In this document: in pieces, positions 15,658 to 23,702 of the stretch
Layout of the letters: every line of letters starts with the position of its first letter
How positions within the stretch are numbered: the stretch's first letter is position 1
Source: Thermocrinis jamiesonii
GTDB lineage: Bacteria; Aquificota; Aquificia; Aquificales; Aquificaceae
Direction of reading: 5' to 3'
Assembly: GCF_000702425.1 (NCBI RefSeq)
Contig: NZ_JNIE01000004.1
Span: forward strand, 62,001-126,000
DNA: 64,000 nt
The notes under the pieces: model-generated
Seen by the model: only the letters and a program-made list of their open reading frames with translations
Told to the model about the DNA's origin: nothing
Database searches by the model: none
Program-made: the position numbers and the translations under genes

Positions 15658-16763
15658 GAAAGATACTCCTTCAGTCTTTCTAATGCAAGCTTTAGCTCAT
15701 CTTCCTTTCTTGTGTATGCAAGCCTGACAAATTTGTGCGTGTTGTTTTTTCCAAAATCTACACCGGGGGTAAGGGCTACCTTTGCTTTTTTGAGTAGCTC
15801 AAATGCAAACTGGTATGAGTCTTGGGTGTATTCAGAAACATCCGCCCAAAGGTAAAAAGCGCCTTCCGGCTTTGCATCTATCTTTAAGAAATCCTTTACA
15901 CCTTGGTAAAGCAAGTCCCTTCTTCTTTTAAAAGTTTGTTTTACTTGGGATAAGTAGTTGTAATCAAAGGCTCCCAAGGCAGCGTATTGACTAAGCGTTG
16001 GAGCACATATAAATACATTCTGAATAACAACCTCTGCGGGCCTTATAAGCTCCTCCGGAAGCACCATCCAACCAAGCCTAAACCCAGGCATGCAGAAAAA
16101 CTTAGAAAATCCATTTATCACAATAGCTTTGTCCCAAAATTCAAGGGCAGTTCTTTCTTTTTTCTCATAAACCAGTCCATGGTAAATCTCGTCCGAAATC
16201 AGATATATCCCTCTCTCCTTGCAGTATTCGCAAAGATTTTTTAAATTCTCCTCATCGTACAAAGTGCCAGTGGGATTAGAGGGGGAAGAAATATGCACCG
16301 CTTTTACTTCCAAACCTTCCAAATGTTCTGGCGTTATCTGATAGTTGGTGCTTGCATCCACGTTTATAAAAACAGGCTCTATGTTTAGTAGGTTAGCAAA
16401 GTTTTTGTAGCAAGGATAAGACGGGTCCGCAAGGGCTATCTTATCGGAAGGTTCAAGAATTATAGAATAAGCAACCAAAAAAGCTCCAGAGGTGCCAGTG
16501 GTAATAACTATCCTGTTGGGTGAAACTTCTAAACCGTAATAATCCAAGTAATGCTTGGCTATTCTTTCTCTGAGTTCCCAAAGGCCCAAGGCGGGTGTAT
16601 AGTTAAAAAGATTGTTCTTTATTGCAAAGTTTAGCCTTTCTATTACCTCCGGCGGAGGCTTTAGGTCCGGTTCTCCTATCTCCAAATGGGTCACATCGGG
16701 AATGTTTTGGGCTTCTCTAAGAAGATCCATTACTATGAAGGGGCTTATGTTTCTGTTGAACAC
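15654..16763 (-). CDS. Class I/II PLP-dependent aminotransferase
   Basis: A 369-residue fold-type I aminotransferase. The conserved pattern E-I-G-E-P-D near the N terminus, T-G-T-S-G-A-F, S-P-S-N-P-T-G, D-E-I-Y-H and the PLP lysine in G-F-S-K-F-F-x-M-P-G-F-R-L-G-W are all present. Substrate cannot be set by eye; aspartate, aromatic or N-succinyl-diaminopimelate types share these motifs. A second enzyme of this superfamily is at the right edge of the window. The gene starts a minus-strand operon (aminotransferase, argD, ispF) diverging from metK with 34 bp between the starts. No SD sequence is visible before ATG 16763. Confidence 0.85.
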   Translation of the reverse strand: MFNRNISPFIVMDLLREAQNIPDVTHLEIGEPDLKPPPEVIERLNFAIKNNLFNYTPALGLWELRERIAKHYLDYYGLEVSPNRIVITTGTSGAFLVAYSIILEPSDKIALADPSYPCYKNFANLLNIEPVFINVDASTNYQITPEHLEGLEVKAVHISSPSNPTGTLYDEENLKNLCEYCKERGIYLISDEIYHGLVYEKKERTALEFWDKAIVINGFSKFFCMPGFRLGWMVLPEELIRPAEVVIQNVFICAPTLSQYAALGAFDYNYLSQVKQTFKRRRDLLYQGVKDFLKIDAKPEGAFYLWADVSEYTQDSYQFAFELLKKAKVALTPGVDFGKNNTHKFVRLAYTRKEDELKLALERLKEYLS

Positions 16764-16785
16764 AATAAAATTATTTTAAATGTGA

Positions 16786-16791
16786 TAGAAT
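16786..16791 (+). promoter_or_regulatory. Putative -10 box for metK
   Basis: TAGAAT lies 6 nt before ATG 16798 and no SD sequence follows. The whole divergent gap is 34 bp, so there is no room for a SAM riboswitch or other long leader. Confidence 0.4.
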
Positions 16792-16797
16792 AATTTC

Positions 16798-17940
16798 ATG
16801 CAAATTAGAATGGCGGAGTCTCCCACAGAGGGACACCCGGACAAGCTGGCAGACTTGATTGCAGATGCCCTTTTGGATGAGTTTATAAAGAAAGACCCTT
16901 ACAGTAGAGTTTCCTTAGAAGTTATGGTAATTTCAGGCATGACCTTTGTGGCGGGCCATGTATCAACGGAAGGTTATGTGGATATTCCAGGGGTGGTAAG
17001 GTCCATAATAAAAGAAGTAGGATATAACAAACCTGAACTTGGTTTTGATGCGGATGCTTCGGCGGTGATAATTTCCATAGAAGAGCAAAGCCCAGACATA
17101 GTCTTGGGACTATCTCAGGAAGGAGCGGGGGATACCGCTACGGTGGTTGGTTATGCCTGCAACGAAACAGAAAACTACATGCCCCTTCCCATAACCGTTG
17201 CCCATAGCTTAGCTAAAAAGATAGCGGAGTTAAGAAAGTTAGGAAAAGCACCGTTTATAAGACCGGACGGAAAGGCTTTGGTAACGGTAGCATACGAAGG
17301 CAACTCTCCTATCTTTGTAAAGGATATCATTCTCTTTGTTCAGCATGACCCAGACGTGTCCCTTGAAAAGCTAAGAGATTTCCTTATAGAGGAAGCGGTA
17401 AAAAAGGTTGTGCCAAGTAGATACATCAGCAAAGAAACGAGGATAATGGTAAATCCTTCTGGAAGGTTTGTTTTGGGAGGTCCTGTTGCAGACGTGGGGC
17501 AAACAGGTAGGAAAATAGTATCCGACGCATACGGAGATACCGCCTATTCTGGAGGAAGTGCCTTTTCCGGAAAGGATCCTACAAAGACTGACAGAAGCGC
17601 TTCTTATTTGGCAAGGATGATGGCAAAGCACGTGGTAGCCGGTGGCTACGCAGACAGGTGTTTGGTTCAGCTTGCTTATGCCTTTGGTGTTAGCGAGCCT
17701 ATAGCCTTTGACATAGAAACTTATGGAACAGAAAGAATAGAAAAGGAAAGAATAAAAAAGGCCCTTCTTGAAATCTTTCCGCTTAACCCAAGGAGAATGA
17801 TAGAGTTTTTGGATCTGAGAAAACCCATATACAAAAAGACCGCATGTTATGGGCACTTTGGCAAAGAAGAATTACCTTGGGAAAAGCTTACCAAGTTGGA
17901 GGAGTTAGCAGAAAAGTTAGGAGGAAGCATAAACTCATGA
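16798..17940 (+). CDS. metK: S-adenosylmethionine synthetase
   Basis: A 380-residue MAT enzyme making S-adenosylmethionine from methionine and ATP. The opening A-E-S-P-T-E-G-H-P-D-K-L-A-D matches the family start (S-E-S-V-x-E-G-H-P-D-K), G-A-G-D matches the ATP motif G-A-G-D-Q-G in shortened form, and G-G-x-A-F-S-G-K-D-P-T-K-x-D-R-S-A-x-Y contains the P-loop-like signature with catalytic Lys and Asp. Length is normal for bacteria. It feeds the BioC-like methyltransferase and several radical SAM enzymes in this window. The stop overlaps the HDAC-family start (ATGA), so both genes form one transcript. Confidence 0.97.
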   Translation: MQIRMAESPTEGHPDKLADLIADALLDEFIKKDPYSRVSLEVMVISGMTFVAGHVSTEGYVDIPGVVRSIIKEVGYNKPELGFDADASAVIISIEEQSPDIVLGLSQEGAGDTATVVGYACNETENYMPLPITVAHSLAKKIAELRKLGKAPFIRPDGKALVTVAYEGNSPIFVKDIILFVQHDPDVSLEKLRDFLIEEAVKKVVPSRYISKETRIMVNPSGRFVLGGPVADVGQTGRKIVSDAYGDTAYSGGSAFSGKDPTKTDRSASYLARMMAKHVVAGGYADRCLVQLAYAFGVSEPIAFDIETYGTERIEKERIKKALLEIFPLNPRRMIEFLDLRKPIYKKTACYGHFGKEELPWEKLTKLEELAEKLGGSINS

Positions 17941-18866
17941 AAACTGGACTGATATACGATGACATATACTTGGAACACAACCAAAGGGGGCACCCGGAAA
18001 ACAAAGACAGACTCATATGCATAGTGCAGGAGTTAGAAGCAAGAGGCCTATTCAAACACGTAATAAAGATAAAGCCAAGAAGGGCTTCTGTAGAAGAGGT
18101 TAGCCTAAACCACGATATAGGCTACATCCAAGAGATTCACGACTTTTGTTTGGCTGGAGGTGGATACTTAGACCCAGACACATACGCATACGGCCCATCT
18201 TACGAAGTAGCGCTCCACGCTGTAGGTGCGGTATTGGAAGGCATAGACAGCCTGCTCTCAAAAGAGGTGGAAGCGGTTTTTTGTGCTATAAGACCACCAG
18301 GGCACCATGCGGAGAGGTCAAAGGCTATGGGATTTTGCCTATTTAACAACATAGCAATCGGGGCTCACTACCTTTTGAAAAAGGGTCTAAGCAGGGTATT
18401 TATCATAGACTTTGATGCCCACCATGGAAACGGCACGCAAAGAAGTTTTTACGAAGAGGATAGAGTTTTTTACTTTTCCTCTCACGAGTATCCCTTCTAT
18501 CCAGGCACAGGTTCAGCAGAAGAAAGGGGAGTAGGCAAAGGCTATGGATATACTTACAACGTTCCTCTTAGTGCAGGAGCAGGAGACAAGGAGTTTGAAG
18601 AGATATACTCAAAACTTGTCCCGAAGCTCATAAGAGAATACTCACCGGAGTTCCTCTTAGTTTCCGCAGGGTATGACATACACAAAGATGATCCCCTAAC
18701 CTTTTTGAACGTAAGCACAGAAGGTATAGGAAAGATCGTGGAAAACATCTTAAAAACCGCAAAGGATTTAAACATTCCAATTCTCTTCGCCCTTGAAGGA
18801 GGATACAACCTAAAAGCCTTAGCCCAATCGGTAGCTTTGACCATAGAGAAGATGCTGGAGGCATAA
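17937..18866 (+). CDS. Histone deacetylase superfamily protein (AcuC/acetylpolyamine amidohydrolase type)
   Basis: A 309-residue zinc hydrolase. The R-P-P-G-H-H-A motif holds the catalytic His pair, I-D-F-D-A-H-H-G-N-G-T-Q binds zinc through Asp and His, and S-A-G-Y-D-x-H gives the last Asp. These are the standard HDAC residues. In bacteria such proteins remove acetyl groups from proteins, polyamines or small amides. I chose ATG 17937, which overlaps the metK stop by 4 nt and starts with the family-typical T-G-L-I-Y-D-D; an earlier ATG in frame lies inside metK. Substrate is unknown. Cotranscription with metK might point to polyamine metabolism, but that is speculation. Confidence 0.88.
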   Translation: MKTGLIYDDIYLEHNQRGHPENKDRLICIVQELEARGLFKHVIKIKPRRASVEEVSLNHDIGYIQEIHDFCLAGGGYLDPDTYAYGPSYEVALHAVGAVLEGIDSLLSKEVEAVFCAIRPPGHHAERSKAMGFCLFNNIAIGAHYLLKKGLSRVFIIDFDAHHGNGTQRSFYEEDRVFYFSSHEYPFYPGTGSAEERGVGKGYGYTYNVPLSAGAGDKEFEEIYSKLVPKLIREYSPEFLLVSAGYDIHKDDPLTFLNVSTEGIGKIVENILKTAKDLNIPILFALEGGYNLKALAQSVALTIEKMLEA

Positions 18867-19073
18867 ATGCTAAAACGGATAAAACATTATCTTTTTCAAT
18901 TCCTCTCTTTCCTCTTAGTTGCTTATGGCTTTTACCTTCTGTTTCTTTTGCTCCTTGATACGTTCCTCAGAATAAATAGACCATTAGCTTTCCCAATAGC
19001 AGGTTTGATTACCTTAACTTTGGTCATCCTCACCTTACTTTACTACCTTAAGCACAAAAGATTTCCTCTATGA
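18867..19073 (+). CDS. Small membrane protein, two predicted helices
   Basis: A 68-residue protein I do not recognise. It has two hydrophobic segments, about residues 9-31 and 38-60, separated by a short basic loop (R-I-N-R), with a lysine/arginine-rich N terminus and C terminus, so both ends are probably cytoplasmic. The ATG follows the HDAC-family stop with no gap, so it is the last gene of the metK operon. The clean reading frame, the coupling and the two-helix pattern support a real gene; function is unknown. Confidence 0.6.
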   Translation: MLKRIKHYLFQFLSFLLVAYGFYLLFLLLLDTFLRINRPLAFPIAGLITLTLVILTLLYYLKHKRFPL

Positions 19074-19151
19074 GAATATTCTAAAAAGGTTATATAAGTT
19101 TTTTTAAAACCAGTATAAGAAAAAATTAATGAAGCTCTTTTAGCATGCTTT

Positions 19152-19159
19152 TATATTAT
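19152..19159 (+). promoter_or_regulatory. Putative -10 region for the sox cluster
   Basis: TATATTAT contains two overlapping -10-like hexamers and ends 5 nt before ATG 19165. There is no SD sequence. The roughly 90 bp before it is AT-rich and gene-free and is the likely control region for thioredoxin-soxYZAX; I see no recognisable operator. Confidence 0.4.
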
Positions 19160-19164
19160 TTTTT

Positions 19165-19566
19165 ATGATAAGCATTATCATCAAGCTGCTGGTTGTGGGA
19201 TTGCTCTTATATGGAAATGCTTTTGCCGATGATAAAATAAATAGGGCTATATCTGAAAACAAGTTGGTTGTATTCTACTTTAAAAGCCAGTTTTGTTCTT
19301 ACTGTGCGCAGGTAGAGGACTTTGTTTTTTCAGATGAGGAAGTGTTTAAAAAGCTCTCCAACTTCGTGTTTGTAGAGTTAGACATAAGGTCAGATGAAGG
19401 AAGCAAGTTAGCCAGAAAGTTTGGTGTGCCAGGAACTCCCACCGTTGTGATATATGACCCAAAAACAGATAAGGTAGTTGGTTTGATCTTTGGTAGCAGA
19501 CCAAAAGAGGACTATCTGAAAACCATAAACAAAGCTTGCAAGCTTTATAACATAAAAACCTGTTAG
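19165..19566 (+). CDS. Periplasmic thioredoxin-like protein of the sox cluster (SoxW-like)
   Basis: A 133-residue protein with a signal peptide (hydrophobic residues about 3-19, then A-F-A for cleavage). The redox site is S-Q-F-C-S-Y-C near residues 45-51 and the cis-Pro motif is G-T-P-T-V-V. These are thioredoxin features. SoxW-type thioredoxins in sox operons are thought to keep the SoxY cysteine usable or reduce it; this role is inferred from position 11 nt before soxY. A second, lipid-anchored thioredoxin is encoded at 4650. DsbD/CcdA, the usual electron donor, is not in the window. Confidence 0.8.
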   Translation: MISIIIKLLVVGLLLYGNAFADDKINRAISENKLVVFYFKSQFCSYCAQVEDFVFSDEEVFKKLSNFVFVELDIRSDEGSKLARKFGVPGTPTVVIYDPKTDKVVGLIFGSRPKEDYLKTINKACKLYNIKTC

Positions 19567-19577
19567 GAGGTTAAGCC

Positions 19578-20021
19578 ATGAACAGAAGGAAGTTTTTACT
19601 GCTAAGTGCAGTGGCGGTAGCTGGGCTAACCCTAGCGCCAGCAATCAAGCCAGCCTTTGCCTCTTCCAAGTTAGAGGAAGAGATTAAGAAAAGGATAGGG
19701 GTTGATCTAAGTGCCATCAAAGAAAGTGCAGATATCAAGCTAACCGCCCCAACCATCGCAGAATCTGGAGCGAACGTGCCAATAACGGTAGAATCCACCA
19801 TTCCTGTAGATAAGGTAGAAAGGCTTTGGATCTTTGTGGACAAAAATCCCGTACCGTGGATCGCAGATGTAAAGTTTACTCCAGAAAATGGAAAGGTTTA
19901 TCTTTCTACAAGGATAAAGATGGGAGGAACTTCCAACGTTAGAGCTATTCTTCAGCTAAAGGACGGAACCTTTGTAATGGCAACAAAAGAGGTTAAGGTT
20001 ACCGCCGGAGGTTGTGGTTAA
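19578..20021 (+). CDS. soxY: Sulfur-oxidation carrier subunit SoxY
   Basis: A 147-residue periplasmic carrier. A twin-arginine-type leader (N-R-R-K-F-L-L-L) is followed by a hydrophobic stretch and an A-F-A site. The sulfur-carrying cysteine is in the C-terminal G-G-C-G. Most SoxY proteins end G-G-C-G-G, so one glycine is absent here; the flexible arm is otherwise intact. SoxYZ holds the oxidising sulfur atoms of thiosulfate while SoxXA, SoxB and others act. An AGGAGG site precedes ATG. soxZ follows after 36 nt. Confidence 0.93.
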   Translation: MNRRKFLLLSAVAVAGLTLAPAIKPAFASSKLEEEIKKRIGVDLSAIKESADIKLTAPTIAESGANVPITVESTIPVDKVERLWIFVDKNPVPWIADVKFTPENGKVYLSTRIKMGGTSNVRAILQLKDGTFVMATKEVKVTAGGCG

Positions 20022-20057
20022 TAAAGTTTTTTAAATCAAACATAAAGGAGGTGTGGT

Positions 20058-20384
20058 ATGGCTATAGGGACCGCTATAGTTCGTGTGCCAAAGGAAGCAA
20101 AAAAGGGTGAAATCATCAGAGTCCAAATGGTTATTACCCATCCTATGACGCCACCGAGGAAGGACCCGCAAACTGGGCAAGAAGTGCCTCCCCACAACTT
20201 AACCAAGCTCGTCCTTCTTTACAACGACAGAGTAGTTAGCGAGATGAACATGGGAGCGGGAGTGAGTGCCAATCCCTTTATAGCACTGCCTCTTAAGGTG
20301 GAGGAATCTGGGGTAATAAAGATAGCCTATGAAGACAACAAAGGAGGCAAATGGGAAAAAACCGCAGATATAAAAGTGGTGTAA
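20058..20384 (+). CDS. soxZ: Sulfur-oxidation carrier subunit SoxZ
   Basis: A 108-residue beta-sandwich partner of SoxY. The A-K-K-G-E-I-I-R-V-Q-M-V-I-T-H-P-M segment and the later L-V-L-L-Y-N-D-R-V-V motif are typical. Like other SoxZ proteins it has no signal peptide, so it is expected to cross the membrane together with SoxY by the Tat route. A strong AGGAGGTG site precedes the ATG. It stands between soxY and soxA, 14 nt before the latter, in the common Y-Z-A-X order. Confidence 0.93.
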   Translation: MAIGTAIVRVPKEAKKGEIIRVQMVITHPMTPPRKDPQTGQEVPPHNLTKLVLLYNDRVVSEMNMGAGVSANPFIALPLKVEESGVIKIAYEDNKGGKWEKTADIKVV

Positions 20385-20398
20385 AGGAGGTTTAAACC

Positions 20399-21238
20399 AT
20401 GGGTAAGAAAGCTATTCTTCTGAGTGCTGTCCTCACCAGCCTTTTGGGGGCTGGCTTTGTAGGTTATAAGCACGCAAAAGCCCAAGACCAAGAGCTTTCC
20501 CCTGAAGAGGAAATAAGGCTTGTTCAGGAGTTCAACAGAATGCTGGCCGAAGGGATAAACCCAGGGGAGATATGGGCTGAAATGGGTAAGGAAGCGTTCA
20601 AGAAGTATAATCTTGACAAGTGTGATTTTGGTTTGGGACCAGGAAAGATAGAGGGAGCCCTTGCCCAACTTCCACGATACTTTCCAGATGCCAAAAAGGT
20701 AATGGACCTTGAGACAAGGATTGGTTGGTGTCTACAGCAGTATGCAGGTATGACACCAGACCAGGTTAAAAAGTTTGCAAAAGAGTGCTGGGGTAAAAGG
20801 CAGTGTATGGGAGAGTATGATGCAATAGTTATGTATATCTCCATGGCTTCCAACGGATATAAGATAAACGTAAATCTCAAGGATCCTCAAGTTAAGAGAA
20901 TGTACGAGATAGGAAAGAGGATCTACTATACAAGGCTTGGACCTTGGGACTTTAACTGCGCTACCTGTCATGCGGGGCAAAAAGAAGCGAGAATAAGAGC
21001 AACCCGTCTTTGGAGTGCGGACAGACCAGGGGAAGCTGGAAAGGCTGTCTCTATATTCCCCAAATACTTGGTAAGATGGTCTCAGCCTATGACCATGCAT
21101 TACAGATATGCGGAGTGTATAAGACAGATGAGATGGCCCACCTTTGAACCCCATTCGGACTTAGCAGTTGCTCTATCCACATTCCTGTATGCTACCGGCA
21201 ACGGCACCGAAATAAAAGTACCAGGTATAGGGAGGTAA
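20399..21238 (+). CDS. soxA: Cytochrome c subunit SoxA (single heme site)
   Basis: A 279-residue periplasmic c-type cytochrome. It has a signal peptide (residues about 1-28) and one heme-binding site C-A-T-C-H near residue 190. The later A-E-C-I-R-Q-M-R segment holds the cysteine that serves as heme ligand and site of thiosulfate conjugation in known SoxA. The N-terminal half has several cysteines (C-D-F-G, W-C-L-Q, E-C-W-G, Q-C-M-G) but no second CxxCH, so this is a monoheme form in which cysteines may pair as disulfides. With SoxX it attaches thiosulfate to SoxY. SD AAAGGAGG precedes ATG; soxX starts 3 nt after the stop. Confidence 0.93.
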   Translation: MGKKAILLSAVLTSLLGAGFVGYKHAKAQDQELSPEEEIRLVQEFNRMLAEGINPGEIWAEMGKEAFKKYNLDKCDFGLGPGKIEGALAQLPRYFPDAKKVMDLETRIGWCLQQYAGMTPDQVKKFAKECWGKRQCMGEYDAIVMYISMASNGYKINVNLKDPQVKRMYEIGKRIYYTRLGPWDFNCATCHAGQKEARIRATRLWSADRPGEAGKAVSIFPKYLVRWSQPMTMHYRYAECIRQMRWPTFEPHSDLAVALSTFLYATGNGTEIKVPGIGR

Positions 21239-21241
21239 AAG

Positions 21242-21904
21242 ATGAGGAAAAGAGTTTTGATTGCAAGCTTGTTAATAGCTGGTTTGCCACTTATCGCTGT
21301 ATCTAAGCAAAAACAAAAAGAATCTGTGAAAGAAGAAGAAGTAATGGCAGTGCTAAAAAGTGGGCTAGATCAGGATCCAAGGTTTGCGTGGAAGCTCAAT
21401 CAAGACGAATCCCAAAAAATATGCTCTAAGTATCCATCCAGAGAGGCAATGCCTGCAAAGGAAATTCAAAGGGTGATGGAGCTTGAAGCAAAAAATATAA
21501 AGTATCCACAGTGGGGTATATACTGGGGAGATTGGAATGAGGGTAAAAAGCTCGTGAATAGTTCAAGGGGTGGAAGGTTTGCAACTTATGGTTTTTCCGA
21601 CAAACCTACAGATAAGGGTGGAAACTGCTATGCTTGCCACCTTATAGAAAAGGGAGTTCCCGGTGGAACGATGGGTCCCCAGCTTACAGGTTATGGCAAA
21701 AGGTATGGCATTACCAAAGAGAATATGAACACACCCGAAGGCTTGGAAAAGCTGAAAACCGTGTATAACATCATCTACAACGCTTGGTCTTTGTATCCCT
21801 GCTCGTCTATGCCCAGGTTTGGGTATCACGGCGCTCTTACCCCAGAGGATATAATAAATATAGCGACTTTCTTACTACATCCTGACTCTCCTGTAAACAA
21901 GTAA
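21242..21904 (+). CDS. soxX: Cytochrome c subunit SoxX
   Basis: A 220-residue c-type cytochrome with a signal peptide, one heme site (N-C-Y-A-C-H, near residue 130) and a methionine ligand in S-S-M-P-R-F-G. These define SoxX, the electron-accepting partner of SoxA. It is longer than the smallest SoxX proteins because of an N-terminal extension of about 90 residues before the heme domain, as seen in other epsilonproteobacterial and Aquificales types. It starts 3 nt after soxA. An intrinsic terminator follows the stop and separates it from soxB. Confidence 0.92.
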   Translation: MRKRVLIASLLIAGLPLIAVSKQKQKESVKEEEVMAVLKSGLDQDPRFAWKLNQDESQKICSKYPSREAMPAKEIQRVMELEAKNIKYPQWGIYWGDWNEGKKLVNSSRGGRFATYGFSDKPTDKGGNCYACHLIEKGVPGGTMGPQLTGYGKRYGITKENMNTPEGLEKLKTVYNIIYNAWSLYPCSSMPRFGYHGALTPEDIINIATFLLHPDSPVNK

Positions 21905-21913
21905 AGCACCTTT

Positions 21914-21935
21914 GCGGGGCTACTCCCCGCTTTTT
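21914..21935 (+). terminator. Intrinsic terminator between soxX and soxB
   Basis: GCGGGG and CCCCGC form a 6-bp stem around the 5-nt loop CTACT, followed by TTTTT. It begins 9 nt after the soxX stop and lies 23 nt before the soxB start. It should reduce, not necessarily stop, transcription of soxB, setting different levels of carrier/cytochrome genes and hydrolase. Confidence 0.8.
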
Positions 21936-21957
21936 AAACTAAAAAGAGGAGGCGAAC

Positions 21958-23700
21958 ATGGCAATCTCAAGAAGGGAATTGCTGAAAAGTTCTGCTTTTT
22001 TGGGTTTAATCGCTCTTGGTGGAACGTCTTTTGCAAAAAGGAGAAAGCCCTCTTTTGAAGAACTATTAGACTTTAAAAGTTACGGAAACCTTACTTTGAT
22101 CTTTACTTCGGATATTCATGGACACTTAAAGCCAGTATATTTCCCAGAGCCCATGAATTTGTTAGCTCCCAACGAGCTAAGGGGAACGCCTGGTTTTCTA
22201 ACTGGAACGGAATTTATGAAGTATTACAACATAAAACCCGGCAGTGTGGAAGCTTACACTATGACTTGCAGTAGCTTTATAAGGCTTGCAAGAGAATACG
22301 GAAAGACGGGTGGTGCTCCACAAATGGCTACTGTGATAAAGACCATTGTGCAACAAAGGGGAAGGGACAAGTGTCTCATTCTTGACGGTGGAGACACTTG
22401 GGTTACATCCGGTATATCCCTAAAAACAGATGGAATGGCAGTAGTAGATTGGCTAAACTACATAGGTTATGACTACATAGTGGGGCACTGGGACTTTACA
22501 GTAGGAAAGGAAAAGTTTTTGGAAATTGTCAATAAACACCTGAAGGCAAAGTTTATTTCCTACAACATAACTGATGACCTTTTTGGAGACCTTATATTCC
22601 CCCCATACGATGTAAGGGAGGTAAATGGTGTTAAGGTTGGAATAATAGGTAGCTCGTTCCCATTCACTCCCATAGCTAATCCAAGGGTTTACACAGAAGG
22701 TTGGAGGTTTGGAGTAAGACCAGAGGAGCTTCAAAATTACGTAAATGAGCTGAGGGAAAAGCACAAAGTAGATTTGGTCATTCTACTGTCCCACGATGGA
22801 CTACCCTTAGACATAGCGCTGATGAAAATAGTAAAAGGAATAGACATAGTTATTTCTGGACATACCCACGATGTAACACCTGCGCCTGTGAAAGTTGGGG
22901 ACACGCTTATAGTATCTCCGGGTAGCCATGGAAAGTTTGTGGGAAGAATGGACTTGGAAGTCAGTAAAGGTAAGCTTGTAGGATACAGGTTTAAGCTAAT
23001 ACCTGTTCTGTCGGAGGTAATACCCGAGGACAAAGGAGCTAAGGAGCTTGTGCAAAAGTGGTATAAGCCTTACGAAAAGGAATTCAACACAGTAATAGGC
23101 ACAACGCGCACGTTCCTTTACAAGAGAGACACACTTTACAGCACTTGGGACAGGTTGATAGGAGAAGCTTTGGCAGATTATTTCCATGGAGTGGATGCGG
23201 TAATGTCCTTGGACGTCGCAACTTCTCCGGGCTATAGATGGGGTCCTGCAGTTCTTCCCAACAGTCCCATCAGAGTGGAGGACGTGTATAATGTGCTTGG
23301 TATAACTTACCCTGAGGTTTTCCTCCTAAGGAGAAAGGGAAGAGACCTTTTGGTGCTTTGGGAGGACATAGCGGATAACGTATTCAACCCAAACCCACTC
23401 TATCAGCAAGGTGGAGATATGTCAAGGATATATGGAGTGGAGTACGAACTGAAGATAAATGCCAAGCAAGGGGAAAGAATAAGAAACGTGAGAATAAAGG
23501 GCAAACCTCTTGAAGCGGACAAGGAATACCTTGTAGCAGTTTATGGCGGACCACCACCTCCAGGAGTGGAACCAGAAAAGGTAAATATCAGAGATATCGT
23601 GATAAACTACATAAAGAAAAAGAGGGAGATAGTGGTTGAGAGGAAGCCAAACGTGAAGGTTTTAGACCATCCCTACAACACAGATTGCTTTTGGAGGTAA
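21958..23700 (+). CDS. soxB: Thiosulfohydrolase SoxB
   Basis: A 580-residue dimanganese hydrolase of the 5'-nucleotidase-like metallophosphatase family. It begins with a twin-arginine leader (S-R-R-E-L-L-K) for export. Metal-binding motifs are T-S-D-I-H-G-H (about residue 51), D-G-G-D-T-W, G-H-W-D-F (where nucleotidases have G-N-H-E/D) and S-G-H-T-H-D. SoxB cleaves the terminal sulfone from SoxY-bound S-thiosulfonate as sulfate. A GAGGAGG site precedes ATG 21958. It lies after the terminator, 2 nt before the tandem DUF302 gene. soxCD is not found here. Confidence 0.95.
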   Translation: MAISRRELLKSSAFLGLIALGGTSFAKRRKPSFEELLDFKSYGNLTLIFTSDIHGHLKPVYFPEPMNLLAPNELRGTPGFLTGTEFMKYYNIKPGSVEAYTMTCSSFIRLAREYGKTGGAPQMATVIKTIVQQRGRDKCLILDGGDTWVTSGISLKTDGMAVVDWLNYIGYDYIVGHWDFTVGKEKFLEIVNKHLKAKFISYNITDDLFGDLIFPPYDVREVNGVKVGIIGSSFPFTPIANPRVYTEGWRFGVRPEELQNYVNELREKHKVDLVILLSHDGLPLDIALMKIVKGIDIVISGHTHDVTPAPVKVGDTLIVSPGSHGKFVGRMDLEVSKGKLVGYRFKLIPVLSEVIPEDKGAKELVQKWYKPYEKEFNTVIGTTRTFLYKRDTLYSTWDRLIGEALADYFHGVDAVMSLDVATSPGYRWGPAVLPNSPIRVEDVYNVLGITYPEVFLLRRKGRDLLVLWEDIADNVFNPNPLYQQGGDMSRIYGVEYELKINAKQGERIRNVRIKGKPLEADKEYLVAVYGGPPPPGVEPEKVNIRDIVINYIKKKREIVVERKPNVKVLDHPYNTDCFWR

Positions 23701-23702
23701 AA

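Noticed and set aside
16764-16797. SAM riboswitch before metK
   Set aside because: Only 34 bp separate the divergent starts; no space for an aptamer.
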